A stretch of 64,000 nucleotides of DNA, from positions 255,197 through 319,196 of the forward strand of contig NW_020290017.1 in assembly GCF_003144195.1 (NCBI RefSeq), written 5' to 3'. A program made the position numbers and the translations under genes. The notes under the pieces were generated by a model, which saw nothing but the letters and a program-made list of their open reading frames with translations, made no database searches and was not told the origin of the DNA. The stretch comes from Ceraceosorus guamensis. Lineage: Eukaryota; Basidiomycota; Exobasidiomycetes; Ceraceosorales; Ceraceosoraceae. Below, piece by piece: positions 1-11,438 of this stretch; the first letter of the stretch is position 1, and every line of letters starts with the position of its first letter.

Positions 1-2204
1 GGAGAGGAGGACGAGCGAGCGAAGCGCATCTCCCAGAAGGAGAGGCTGGTCGTTGTTGGCGGAGGCTGGGGAGGTGAGTGGCCGTGGGACGTGGAGGACC
101 ACTGCGCATGATATCTGCGTCGATCATCTAACGCCTCATTGCCTCTTGTGGGACTTGCAGCTGTGTCGCTGCTCAGCACGCTGGATCCAGAAAAGTATCA
201 AGTGACGGTGGTCGCACCGTCCAATTTCTACCTCTTCACTCCGCTGCTGCCTTCAGCTACAGTCGGCACAGTCGAGCCGAGATCTCTGGTAGAGCCTCTC
301 AGAAAGGTCATTGCTCGTCACCATGGTCATTACGTTCAGGGAAGGGCAGTGGATGCGGTGATGGGCGAGGCTATGCCTGCAGACAGGGGCGGCTCAGACA
401 GATTGCTGGAGGTGGAAGTCATCAACGATCACACTGCGCTCGAGGGACCGGGAGAGCAAGGCGCGGGTGGAAAGAGGGTGTACATACCCTATGACAGGCT
501 TGTAGTGGCGGTGGGTAGCGTCACAAACACGCACGGCGTGCCTGGTTTGGAACACTGCTTCCACCTCAAGACTGTGCAAGACGCCAGGCGCATCCGTAGC
601 CACATCATGGGTGAGTTGGCTGTGCCTCGGAGAGCAGTGCATCAATGGAGCATTCTATATCCTCTCAATCAAAACGACCTCAATATTTTTGCATTGCAGA
701 CAATCTCGAGATCGCGAGTCTGCCCACGACGACACAGGAAGAGCGCGATCGCCTGCTCAGCTTCGTCATTTCGGGTGGTGGGCCAACTGGAGTCGAGACA
801 GCTGCAGAGATCTACGACATGCTGAACGAGGATGTGTTGGACTACTTTCCCAAACTCTTGCGGGCTTCAGCCAAGGTGCACTTGATCCAAAGTCGAGAGC
901 ACATTCTGAACACCTACTCCGAAGCTATCTCTCAATTTGCAGAGAAGAAGTTTGCGAGGGATGAAGTCGACATCATCACTTCTGCGCGCGTCAAGAGGGT
1001 GGAGAAGGACAAGGTCGTGTACACCAAGAAGGACCCCGAGACTGGGAAAGTCACCGAGTACGAAGTGCCCTCCGGATTCACGCTGTGGAGCACTGGCATT
1101 GCCATGTCCCCCTTCACCAAGCGATTGACGGAATTGCTACCGAACCAAAGCCACCTGAAGGCTCTGCAGATAGACAGCCATCTTAGAGTCAAGGGCGCGC
1201 CGCTCGGTTCGGTGTATGCGCTTGGAGACGCGAGCACCATTGACACTAGGCTCATCGACTATCTCTACGAGTTCGTCGACAAATGCGACACGGATCGTAA
1301 GTGTCGCAATGTACAGCATGCGGTGGTCGGTAGCAGGTTCAGCTGACCATCGACTCCTCTGTTGCTAGACGACGGCAAGCTCACCATGCCCGAATTCCAG
1401 GCGCTTGCGAACGAAGTTGGTGTGAGTACGCACTGATCGCACACTCAAGCTGGCTAGCGCACGCTTATCCACGCTTTGCCGCTCGAATACCGCTCAGCGC
1501 AAATTCCCGATTGCGTCCAAGCACTTTCAAAAGCTTCAGGACATGTTTGAGAAGTACGATGTGGACCACGATGGAAAGCTGAACCTCAACGAGATTGCGA
1601 GCATGTTCTTGGAGACGCAAAACAAGATGACGGCGCTGCCCGCCACTGCTCAGGTCGCCTCTCAGCAAGGAGCGTATCTAGCACGGAAGCTGAACAAGTT
1701 GGCGAGGAAGCGAGATGCTGGAGAGGATATGAATCCTCACGATGCGGAAGACGTGTTCGATGTCGACGAAACTTATTACAAGCCCTTCAAGTACACCAAC
1801 CTTGGAAGCTTGGCCTATGTGGGCAACGCGGCAGCTTTCGATCTGCCCCTGCCCGAACCCTTGGGAAGCCTTGCTGGTGGTCTCCTCGCCATGTACGCTT
1901 GGCGCAGCTTCTACCTCTCGTGAGTGCGAAAGTTGCACAGTGCGGCTGGCTGTGTTGGGCTTCCTGACCGACATTCCGCTGCGATGATCCAACAGAGAGC
2001 AAGTGAGCACCAGAACACGCCTGCTGCTTCTGATGGACTACGTTGTGAGTTTTGATCCCGAGCGTGCAGTCTCGACTCGAGAATCTTGGTGTATGCGCTC
2101 CCGTGTGCGCTCCCCATACGATTTGCTGACATCTGATGCATCCGACTTGCTCGTACTTCCAAAAGCGACGCGGTCTTTACGGAAGAGATCTGTCTCGTCT
2201 CTAG
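1..2204 (+). CDS. External (type II) NADH dehydrogenase with two EF-hands, 5' partial
   Basis: Single-subunit, non-proton-pumping NADH:ubiquinone oxidoreductase. In fungi this type sits on the inner mitochondrial membrane and oxidises cytosolic NADH. Seven exons can be read: 1-73, 161-610, 700-1296, 1369-1421, 1498-1919, 1996-2044 and 2166-2204 (TAG stop). The start codon lies before the window. The FAD dinucleotide fold VVVGGGWGA is made by joining exons 1 and 2. The NAD-binding fold FVISGGGPTGVETAAE is near 765-815. Two full EF-hand loops follow, DTDHDGKLTMPE (split by the 1297-1368 intron) and DVDHDGKLNLNE (about 1558-1593), marking the calcium-responsive fungal subtype. The family C-terminal motif GLYGRDLSRL ends the protein. 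What is seen: folds, loops and splice sites. What is inferred: NDE-type location and calcium control. Confidence 0.93.
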
Positions 2205-2385
2205 ATGCTTCTTCCGTCCGAACACTTTATGCACGTCCGCTCGTCTCCAAAGCGCTCATGGCATTCGAATTCCCATTTGCGGTGGATGTAAATTACGTAG
2301 AAATTACACGCAGTGGTCCACAGAACTCGCGTATTTCTGTGGATCGAGATTGCAGTGATGACCTCAGTCTCGTCCTCGAGCCTCC

Positions 2386-3683
2386 TCACTCCTCGCAAAG
2401 CAGCGTCCACTCCCTCTCGCTCGCTCCGAACTTGATCGTGTCGCCCGAAAGGAGCTCGTAGTATCTGGCAGGCTGCAACTCTGTCCCATTGAGCGTCGTT
2501 CCGTTTGCTGATTCCAAGTCGAGCAGAAAGGGGCTGGATTGGGCAAACAAGCGAATGTGCGCGTCAGCGTTCGTTCGTATGCTGTGACACACCGCTTTGT
2601 GCAGGCTTTGCGAGAACTTGGCACGCGTAACCTCCCCTTTGCGGGACTTCCTTGCGCCCCGTCCCGATGCCAAACCCCAGACCTGGCGCGGACCTGAGTC
2701 GATCAAAGATAGACGAAATGCTCACTTGATGTTCTTGCTCTCGTCTCCGAATTCGTTGCGCTTGATGACGAGCCTGTACTGCAGCACTGCGTGCTGCTTG
2801 GAGACGCTGGGGTGCTCCACTGGTATGTCTGCTACGGCTCGATCTCTGCCTAGTAGGTAGACGGACTGACGAGAGATGTGGAGAAGATCTGGGATGAGGA
2901 TGACGGGAGCGGACAACGACGATTGTGGTGTGAGCACGGGCAGCCAAACATGTGCGCATGTGTTCTAGCACACCGATTTGTCCTCGTGCAGCTACTCTCA
3001 GCTTGAGCATTCCTCATTTGTGTACTGTGCAGCCGCGGTGCAGACTCACCAATCTCCTTGCCATCCTTGTAGACGTAGCACCTCCACTTTTTCTTCGGTT
3101 TCCTAGCCTCGGGAGGTTCGTGGTACTTGAGAGCCACGCCATTCACATTGTTACTGGCTGCAGCCAACAATCCGGAGCTTTCAAAGTTGGGCTGCGAGTC
3201 CTTGTCCTTGTCAATGTGACTGTCTCCAGCGCTGCTAACTGCCTGGCCCTGCGCATTTCGCGAATCGTACGCTCGTCGTTCGCGCGCTCGGTCTCGCTCC
3301 CAGTAGCCAGGCGAGCGAGAGCGGGACCGAGAGCGAGGAGGAGGTCGCGCTCTGCTTTCTCTATAGCTGGATGAAGGACCGCTTCGAAAAGCTTCTTCTC
3401 CTTCTCGATCTCGATCGGAACGTCTGCTCCTGCCATCGCCGTGACCCTCTGGCTGTCTGCTGGTGGATCCTTCGCCGGTGTCCCATCTGCTCTCTTTTCC
3501 CCTCCCGTGCGCATCTCTGCTCCTCCCATTCGCGCGATCCGTATGTTGACCGCTCTGCACAGGTACGGTGTGGCGATCCTGACCTCGCTCATGCCTGCGA
3601 GAAGGGCTCTGACGCAAAGGTCTGTATGCTTCTTCTTCCTCCCATCGAGACTTGCGCCTGGCTTGGTCGCGGGAGAAGGACAT
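2386..3683 (-). CDS. FHA-domain protein, SNIP1/Pml1-like
   Basis: Exons read on the minus strand are 3683-3050, 2888-2726 and 2533-2386, all phase-compatible. The first 200 or so residues are rich in R/S/E/D (RS-like, for example RSRSRSRSPGYW), as in SNIP1-type splicing cofactors. The FHA domain follows: KKWRCYVYKDGKEIG, then SVYLLGRDRAVADIPVEHPS, SKQHAVLQYRLV, and PFLLDLESANGTTLNG with RYYELLSGDTIKFG. FHA domains bind phosphothreonine. SNIP1/Pml1 proteins belong to the pre-mRNA retention and splicing (RES) complex. The second intron (2534-2724) was placed so that the FHA strand PFLLDL follows directly, because other joins shift the frame. The gene converges on the NADH dehydrogenase with 181 bp between stops. 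Family call is strong; the precise RES role is inferred. Confidence 0.85.
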
Positions 3684-4393
3684 GCTCAAAGGTCTGATGG
3701 AGAAGGAACAATGTGAAACGGGTTTGATCGACTTGTCTGGAAAGATGTACCGCGATGTTGAGCGCAGCTGCCGAGAAGCCCCTGTCGTGGGTAGATTGGG
3801 TCTGTGTGACCTTGATGTGCGCGAGAGCGGGACAAGAAGCTTCCTTTCGAGGTTTGCAGCTTCGGTCGCCAAGCCGATCATCCACCCAAGGTAGAACGCA
3901 CGCGGTGCAGCACGTGATCATGGTTAGGTGTGCACAGCGCGTGAGCTGCGCGACGCGTAAATCGCGAATGTGAATGCGAATGGCGTGAAATCAGCAGGAA
4001 TGCGCAGACTTGACCGCGTTCTCCATGCGTGCATACACGCTGCCTTTTGCAACGCAGAAGAGCAGCGCCACACGCCTTTGGACAAGATCACCCTCATCCC
4101 GCACACCACACTCGGACCGTCGCTCTCCTCCTCGAGCTTCTGGCACTCTCGCTGTTTCATTGGCTGATCTCCGACTCGCCCTCAGCTCCTCTTGACCGCC
4201 CGCTCAGTCGGATCGTCTCCGTTCCTTAGCGGCGACGCTCCACCTGACCAACTCACACCTCGCTCTTCCGCTGTGGTTCTTGCCTGCAGACACTCCCATC
4301 GTCCCTGCTGCGCCACAATGTCTGTAGCTCTGGCACCAAACATCTCACATCTGGACATCTAGCTCACTCACGCCAGGCGCTCGACTATAAGCC
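3684..4393. other. Divergent promoter region (SNIP1-like / bZIP-like)
   Basis: No gene is seen in these 710 bp between two divergent start codons. They hold a CACGTG E-box near 3911, a run of ATCGCGAATGTGAATGCG-type words near 3960-3980 that recurs in other intergenic stretches of the window, and pyrimidine-rich sequence before the ATG at 4394. Confidence 0.5.
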
Positions 4394-7108
4394 ATGGTCG
4401 AAGATAGGATGCTTGCTCCGCGCACCCCAGGAGCGTTTCCAAGCGCGCCCATCAGCATGCAGTCGCCCGCATCTTTCTTTGGGAATAGCATGATGGAGCT
4501 GGCAGCTATGCCCAGTCTCGCCTCTTCGTCCTCCGCTGCTGCTGTGAGCCCCAGACCGGATCGATCCATGCCACCTCCAAACAGCGTCAGCAGTCGTAGA
4601 GCAACCCCTTCGAATTCTAACAAGGGCACGCCCGAATGGAGGGGCGATGACCTTCAAAAACTGCGCAATATGGCCTCGGGCGCTTCGGTCACTTCTGTGG
4701 AGGGCGATGAAGACGATGATGACGACGAAGATGAAGATGAAGAGGAGGAGGAAGAGGAGGAGGATGAAGGCGAGGAGGGGGACGAAGGAGAGCCAATGCC
4801 AGAAGGGGTCAATACGGGAGGGCCCATGTCCTCGCCTGTTGATGAAGAGGCAGGAAGCGAAGGGGAGGCTGAAGATGTGCCAGAAGTGATGACCTACCTG
4901 GACGATCCCAATTTCTTGCAGAGTCTCTTGCAACCTACGCCCATGGATGATGGATCTGGTCTGACCCCAGGCGGAACACATGCAGCGCCCACACCCGGTG
5001 CGCAAGCTATCGACAAGGCTATAGCTGTGATTTCCAATGTGATGGGTGCACTCACCTCCACTGCGGCATCGGAGGAAGCTCAAGCGGAGAATGAGGTGCA
5101 ATCTAGGAAACGCACACGTCGCACCACTGCCGGTCACTCTTCCGATCCTAATCAGACTCAAGAGGCCATTCCTGCCTACTTGCAGGTGAGTAGCACCTCT
5201 CTCGTCGGACTGGACCATCAAGCGTAGTGTTCTGATCTTTCGTGCTGGTTTCGCTTGCAGCCGATCGTCTTGGAGCAAATGAAGGTGGTGGCCAACCTCA
5301 CAGGTCAACCCATGTCTGCTAGTGGTGACATTCGGTGGCAAGATGCTGTCAATGTCCTCAACACCTTGCTCGACTTGTGCGGAAAGAGGGGCCAAACTAC
5401 CGGGTCTGCGCTCGGAAACCGCGCAAGCGTGACGTCTTCTTCCGCCGCACCGTGGCAAGCTTCAATGCCCGGCCCTTTGGGATGTGTGCAATGGTCCAGC
5501 AACCAGGGCATGGGCCCTTCTTTGGCAGGTACATCGAGTAACGCGACTCAATTTCAGGAGCACACTGCATTCGATCCCACATTCTCATTCTTGGATGTAC
5601 CCTATGGCGACGAGGATGACCCTATGGACCCAGATTGGAGCGCTGCCGTGCATGAGTATGTCTCCAAGAATATTCCTAGTACCTCTGCGGCGCGAAGCAC
5701 ATCCCTGTCCAGGCCTCTGACCCCATCTCAGCTGCAGAATCAGGCCACGCCATTTCCTATTTCGCACGATGCCACTGCGCAGTCGCAAAAGGACCATTAT
5801 GCTCTGGAGGCCCGCACAATGTACACTCCAGCTAGCGGCCACAGTGCGACGCCTCGCAGTAATCATGCTCCGGCTCCTCAAGAAGGCAACCCAGCCGCAG
5901 GCATGTCTACTGCTGCCCAGAATACGCACTCTTTGCCGCGAGATCTTCAGCGTGTGGTCGATGGGTCAGCAAATATGAACATGCTTGGATGTATGCAACC
6001 AGATCGATCTGATCAAGCTGGACGCGAGAACGGGGCTACGGAGACCGCAGCATCGGTCTTGAACATCGCCACTGATTTTACACAACGGCCGAAAGCCGGC
6101 CTCCGGCCGCGCGTCGTGGAGAGAAGCGCATCTCCCGAAACGAGCAGGAAAGGCAAAGCTCGCGAAACGACTTCCGAGTCGCAAGACTTTCCTGTGCTCA
6201 TGGACGAGGAGGAGCTCACAATTGCTCTCAGGGCTAGAGAAGCGGAGAGAAAGAGGCTGGGAAGAGAGCGCGCCAGAGCACGATTACAAGCAGAAGCGCC
6301 AGAGTCCCAGGTGCAAGTTCGAGGGAGACCTGCATTGTCTCCTGAGATCAAGCAAGCTAGGAAGAGGGAGCGGAACAGATTGCAGGCGCAGAGAAGGAGA
6401 GAAAAGGCACAAGAGGACGAAAGGAGGCTGTTGCGCATAGCCAGAGGAGAGGTGGACATGCCTAATTTGGGCACGAGGGACGATGTGGCGGAGTTGAGAG
6501 CGGAGAACAGGATGTTGAGGGCGGAGATGGAGAGGCTTCGAGAAGAGAATGCTAGACTCAGAGCGGATCTGGTCGCGAATCAAGCGCCGCCAACTCGATT
6601 TGCGGAAAGTGCGAGGAGCCGCTGGACCGACTATGAGCGTTCTAGGGTGCCTGCTCGTCGAGCACCACCGCAGCACGACTGGCAGAGAGACGTGCGAAGC
6701 AGGTCGGGCTACGCTTACAATGACGCGTACGACCGACGAGACGCGCGAGAGGATTCGTACTATGCACCAGGAGCTTATGATGATGAGGCGGATGATGGAC
6801 GGAGCTTCTACGATGAAGAGGATGAGGACGAAGAGCAGGAGGAGGAGGATGAAGAAGGAGAAGAAGAAGAAGAAGGAGAAGGAGGAGAGAGAGGGGAGAG
6901 ATATCTGCATGGTGATGCTTCTTCGCTTGTTGCAAGGGCTCATCACGCCGATCAGCTCTTCTTGGACGATCGATCGCGCTTACGACCACCGAGACCATCC
7001 AATGGCTATCGTGCTAAAGTGACCGCTGGCGAACTTCGTTCGGCAGGCCGACAAGTCGGCTCTTCTAGGAGAGCACCACCGGCCAAGCGTCTCAGGAGAG
7101 CTGCCTAG
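4394..7108 (+). CDS. Acidic protein with bZIP-like basic region and separated leucine zipper
   Basis: Two exons, 4394-5185 and 5261-7108, give 879 residues. The intron is GTGAGT...TTGCAG and the reading phase is kept. An acidic run (E/D only, about residues 104-130) lies in the N-terminal part and a second (E/D/G) near the C-terminus. A basic segment KQARKRERNRLQAQRRREK is near residues 627-646. It keeps the N-x7-R spacing of bZIP basic regions but has Q in place of the usual A/S. A perfect four-leucine heptad repeat (VAELRAENRMLRAEMERLRE onward) starts only about 28 residues later, whereas a normal bZIP zipper is continuous with the basic region. No family was recognised beyond this. A nuclear, DNA-binding role is likely but inferred. 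Some of the acidic tracts are simple GAG/GAT repeats. Confidence 0.75.
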
Positions 7109-7616
7109 TTCGCGCCTGCTTTTCCAACTCCGACGCACACCTTTCCCATCTCCGTCACTCTCCTCTTGCCCTTCCCCCTCCCAACCCGGAATTTGGTGTT
7201 TGCTACACGTCGCAATTTCGTCTACCCCTTCTCCACAATGCGTCACCCATACCTACTGTAGCATCCACGAACCCTTGTCTCAATCATACCCTTTGAGCCC
7301 TTGTGACTAGTATGCGTCGATGAGTCGATGTTGACTGCCTTTGGTCGTTCGTCTGCTCACGCGGCACACAACTCGCATGGTCTGACAGCGACGGGTGCTT
7401 CGCATGGGTGACAAGATCGTATTTATAGCTCAAGAATTTTGGCCTTTTTTGTTTCGTGAGTGAGTGGTGGAAGGCAGATCTGCAGCGTCGATTCCAAAAC
7501 TTCAAATCGTACAAGACTGCAATGCGAAAGAGGATGCTAGAGCAGAGCATCTAGGCTTCGAGGGTGGAAAAGCGCAGTGTGGGAGGCTTTCTGCATAGCA
7601 ACCGCATACAGCCCAT
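7109..7616. other. Convergent intergenic region, bZIP-like / HSP60
   Basis: The 3' flanks of two convergent genes. I see no coding or RNA gene here, only pyrimidine-rich downstream sequence after 7108 and AT-richer sequence near 7420-7450. Confidence 0.5.
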
Positions 7617-9695
7617 CTACATCATACCGCCCATTCCTCCCATACCGCCCATGCCTCCCATTCCAGGCATACCGCCACCGGCTGCACTTTCCTTCTGTGG
7701 CGCCTCGACGATGGCGCATTCGGAGGTGAAGAGCAGACTAGACACACCAGCAGCATCCTGCAAAGCCGTTCGGACCACCTTGAGAGGATCCAAGATGCCA
7801 GCAGCGATCATATCCTTGTACTCTCCCACGCTGGCATCGTATCCGTACGAAAAGTCTCCAGGGCTCTCCAACAGACGTCCAACGACCACCGATCCTTCTT
7901 CGCCCGCATTCTCCACGATCTGTCGAGTGGGACGCGTGAGAGCTGCTCGGATGATGGATACGCCCAATTGCTGGTCAAAGTTGGCCGGCTTGAGTGCTTC
8001 GAGAGCTGCCGTTGCTTTCAAAAGTGCGATGCCTCCGCCCGGAACGATGCCCTCTTCGACAGCCGCACGAGTAGCGTTGAGCGCGTCGTCGTACCGATCC
8101 TTCTTCTCTCCCACCTCGACCTCTGAGCTTCCTCCAACCTTGATTACGGCCACACCTCCGCTCAGCTTGGCAAGTCTCTCTTGCAACTTGGTTCGGTCAT
8201 ACTCTCCAGTAGAAGGGTCATTGATGGCCGATCGGATCTGCTCGCAGCGAGCCTCGATCTGCTGCTTGTTGCCCTCACCATTCAAGAAGATGGTGTCTTC
8301 CTTGGTTACGGTCACACTACCAGTGCTGCCGAGCATATCGATGCTGGACCTGTCCAGCTTCGTCTCCAGTTCGTCAGAGAAGACTTGACCACCTGTGAGG
8401 ATGCTAAGGTCGCCCAGAATGCTCTTTCTGTTGTCACCGAATCCTGGCGCCTTGACAGCGCAGACTTGCAGCTGGCCACGGAGCTTGTTGAGAATGCATG
8501 CGGCAAGAGCCTCGCCATCAATGTCCTCTGCGATGATCAAGAGTGGCCTTCTCGCTTGCGCGGCAGCTTCGAGCGAAGGAAGAATGTCTTGGAGAAGGCT
8601 AATCTTCTTCTCCGAAAGCAAGACGAGCGGCCTGTCAAATTCGGTCTTTTGCGTCTTGACGTCGGTGATGAAGTAAGGGCTGATGTAGCCTCGGTCGAAG
8701 CGCATACCCTCTGTGATTTCGATTTCATCCTCCAGAGTCTTTCCTTCGCGGACAGTGATGACGCCCTCCTTGCCCACCTTCTCCATCGCAGTGGCCAAGA
8801 GTTGCCCGACGTGGCGGTCTCCGTTCGCCGAGATGGTAGCGACCTGCAGGATCGATGTGGGTCGAGTAAGCTGACTGACCTGGAAGAATCTCGAGAGACT
8901 CATCTCGCCTGCTTACCTGCGCGATCTCCTCGCTAGTGGTCACAGCGCGCTTGTTCGCTTCAAGGTGAGCAATGACGGCCTCCACGGCGGCCTGCGTGCC
9001 TCTTCTGAGGTCCATGGGGTTGCATCCGGCAGCAACATTCTTGACACCTTCAGCATAGATGGCACGAGCAAGCACAGTGGCAGTCGTCGTTCCATCTCCC
9101 GCAAGCTCGTTTGTCTTTTCTGCGACGTCCAGCACGAGACGAGCACCCAAGTTCTCGAACTTGTCCTCTAGGGAGATGGCCTTGGCAACCGTGACACCAT
9201 CTGAGCGAGGAGCAAGCAGCAGAGCAGGTGAAACGGAGTTTCAGTGGGCCGCCGGGGAGAAGGTGTACGAGGCCACTTGATCGGAGCGCCGCGTCCGTCG
9301 TACTCACCCTTTGTGATCTTGGGACCACCGAAGGCCTGCTCGATGATGACGTTACGGCCTGTGACATGACGGGGGTTGGAATCAGCAACGCTTCTCTCCG
9401 CACCGCCTACCACGCTGCCAAGCTTTGCAGCTCATGGATGCGATTGTGCTGACCACTCACCCTTGGGACCGAGGGTGACGCTGACGGCGTTGGCGAGCAA
9501 GTTGACACCCTTGAGCATCGAAGCTCTCGTCTCGTTCGAGAATCTGACCTCTTTGTGCTGAGCGGCAGAAGAGGTGCTAAAGTTTGCATTGATGCCGTTG
9601 GAGGCTGAAACGGAGCCCGCCACGCCTCGAGGAAGCAGCTTGCTACCTCGTACGGCGTTGCGTGTCAAAGACGCGTTAACACTGAGCAGCGACAT
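7617..9695 (-). CDS. HSP60: Mitochondrial chaperonin HSP60 (GroEL family)
   Basis: Exons on the minus strand are 9695-9461, 9358-9308, 9200-8917 and 8843-7617, giving 598 residues. The first 45 or so residues look like a mitochondrial presequence (R/S/N-rich, few acids). Conserved chaperonin blocks follow: [16 protein letters not shown] across intron 1, [20 protein letters not shown], and the ATP-site block [28 protein letters not shown], usual near residue 410 of GroEL, is also present. The C-terminus is the usual GGM tail ([19 protein letters not shown]). It folds imported proteins in the matrix as a double ring capped by HSP10. Its partner gene starts 665 bp away on the opposite strand. 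Every block expected for the family is present and in order. Confidence 0.98.
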
Positions 9696-10360
9696 GTTTG
9701 CAGCAGAGCGTGGGCGAGTGAATGCGATTAGGACACTCGAATTTGTTTGGTGGATGTGGTGGCGATACGGGAGCGCTTGCGAGTGCGAAAGAAACAGCTT
9801 CCCAATCGACTCTCTCCGCCTCGTCAGCATCCTCCGCGCTGACTCGTGACTGACTGATTCAATTATTGATGCTCGACAAAGTCAAAAAATTGGCCCAGGC
9901 CCGCCTGCGCCAAAGTCAAAACTATGTATAGTCGAGTCTCCACATCGTGCAGATTTGTTTTAATACGTTCGATCGCAGTTGTATTGATCAATTTCAAGCT
10001 TCTGAGTCAACTTCTTCCGCCTTGCTCGAAGCGCTTAGAAGCTTCCAGCCGCGCGCGCGTGTGCCTGTCTGCGCGCCCGCGCGCTTGCAAAGCTGCTTAT
10101 TGTGGCTTGGCATTTTTTCTCTATCGGCCGAAAGAAATGCAGAAATGCAGATGGCGTGCAAGCATCCGCGCCACGCGATAGAAGCCGCACTTGCCCATCA
10201 AGAGCATGCGCAAGCCTGGTCTCAGATGCACCGCATTCACCCTGACCTTTACTCATCCTACAAGGTAGGAAACAAGCACCTCTTCACCTTTCACCACCCC
10301 TAACCAGCCCGCTCTGGACTTGCCACTCGTATTTTGAGCTCCGCAACTACTTCGTCCATC
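9696..10360. promoter_or_regulatory. Shared head-to-head promoter region of HSP60 and HSP10
   Basis: 665 bp separate the two divergent start codons and no other gene fits between them. A gapped heat-shock-element-like array is present at 10027-10046 (see separate entry). An ACTCGTGACTGACTGA word near 9842 matches a motif dispersed in other intergenic stretches. No clear TATA box was identified for either gene. Confidence 0.6.
10027..10046. promoter_or_regulatory. Candidate heat-shock element between HSP60 and HSP10
   Basis: The sequence reads cGAAg-cgctt-aGAAg-cTTCc, that is, three of four nGAAn/nTTCn five-base units in the correct phase, ending in a perfect GAAnnTTC. This is the spacing bound by heat-shock factor trimers (gapped type). 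Function is inferred from the pattern and location only. Confidence 0.5.
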
Positions 10361-11201
10361 ATGGCGACTGTGAGTGCGGCTCCGCCTGCCAGCTACGGCC
10401 GGCCTGCTCTGCCGCATCAATCCCACTGACCTTGCCCATCTTGCCACCTATCGACGCTCCATAGACCTCGACGATTCGCTCCATCAAATCCGTCGTCCCT
10501 CTGCTGGATCGCGTGCTGGTGCAGCGTTTCAAGCCCGAGACCAAGACGGCATCCGGATTGTTCCTTCCTTCCAGCTCTGCCAGCTCTCCATTGCCCGAAG
10601 CTAGCGTGATCGCTGCTGGACCTGGCGCGCCGGACAAGGATGGTAAGCTGATTCCAACCAGCGTCAAGAGCGGCGACAAGGTGCTGATTCCTGGATGGGG
10701 TGGAAACACTATCAAGGTTGGAGAAGATGTGAGTACGATGTGGGCAAGGCTTCGCGATGTGCAAGGGAGGGATCAGCACGCATACACTGCGCGCGTGAAG
10801 CCGATTCTGAGAGCGGCAATGGAGATCGTGGCAGCGCTGGTACCGAGAATGTGGGATGCGCACCTTATCCAGTCGGACGGCGTGGCGCGGGAAATGTCAT
10901 TGAGCTGGCCGTCGTGCATACGACAAGCTCCTCTGCCCCTTCGCGCGCCCAGACCGGGACGAGATGCCTGCTATCACTCGATGCTTGCAAGGGCGCTCTC
11001 ATTTGCCTACCTGGCGCGACTAGACTCTCGATCTCATGTTTTCGGCCTCGAGAGGTCTTCAGCAGCAGCACCTCGCTCGTGCGCACCAGACTTCACTGGC
11101 ATTTCTTATTGCTGACCCAACGATCTACATTTGCGACTCCTTTTTCGCAGGAGTACCTGCTGATTCGCGAATCAGAAATCCTTGCCAAAATCACCGAGTA
11201 G
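10361..11201 (+). CDS. HSP10: Mitochondrial co-chaperonin HSP10 (GroES family)
   Basis: Exons are 10361-10369 (only ATG GCG ACT), 10465-10728 and 11151-11201, giving 107 residues, the usual HSP10 length. Recognisable blocks are PLLDRVLVQRFKPETKTASG, the mobile-loop region GLFLPSSSAS, SVKSGDKVLIPGWGGNTIKV, and the C-terminal EYLLIRESEILAKITE. The protein caps the HSP60 ring and controls its ATP cycle. The start exon codes for just three residues. The second intron (10729-11150, 422 nt) is long for this window. I looked in that intron for paired C/D snoRNA boxes and found none convincing. It is divergently paired with HSP60. Confidence 0.96.
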
Positions 11202-11438
11202 GCTGGTCCAATCCTGACTCTGACCGAATCGAGTGGAGCGATCGAGAAGAAGCGAAGCAAGTCATCAGGCAGTAAGGCAGGGACAGTGTGGAAGGTAGGA
11301 CGTCACGAGCACGTAGTTGTGGATCGATCGCAATTCAATCCTGCATCACCTCTCTATGCGCATTTGCAAGATGAGAAGTTCCAAGGGTTCGTGGGTGCTT
11401 GTGAAATTATGGAGAAGCTACCGACCAATGTCGGGCGC

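Noticed and set aside
139-1923. Apparent frameshifts in the NADH dehydrogenase
   Set aside because: Every frame change coincides with a GTGAGT/GTAAGT...CAG/TAG intron that restores the family sequence exactly.
3905-3920. CACGTG E-boxes (3911, 16465, 34816, 34853, 46650, 46925, 63728) as a regulon
   Set aside because: A six-base palindrome is expected several times by chance in 64 kb, and the flanked genes share no obvious pathway.
8181-8936. 251-codon plus-strand frame
   Set aside because: Antisense to conserved HSP60 sequence.
10729-11150. snoRNA inside the long HSP10 intron
   Set aside because: No RTGATGA/CTGA box pair flanking a plausible guide was seen.
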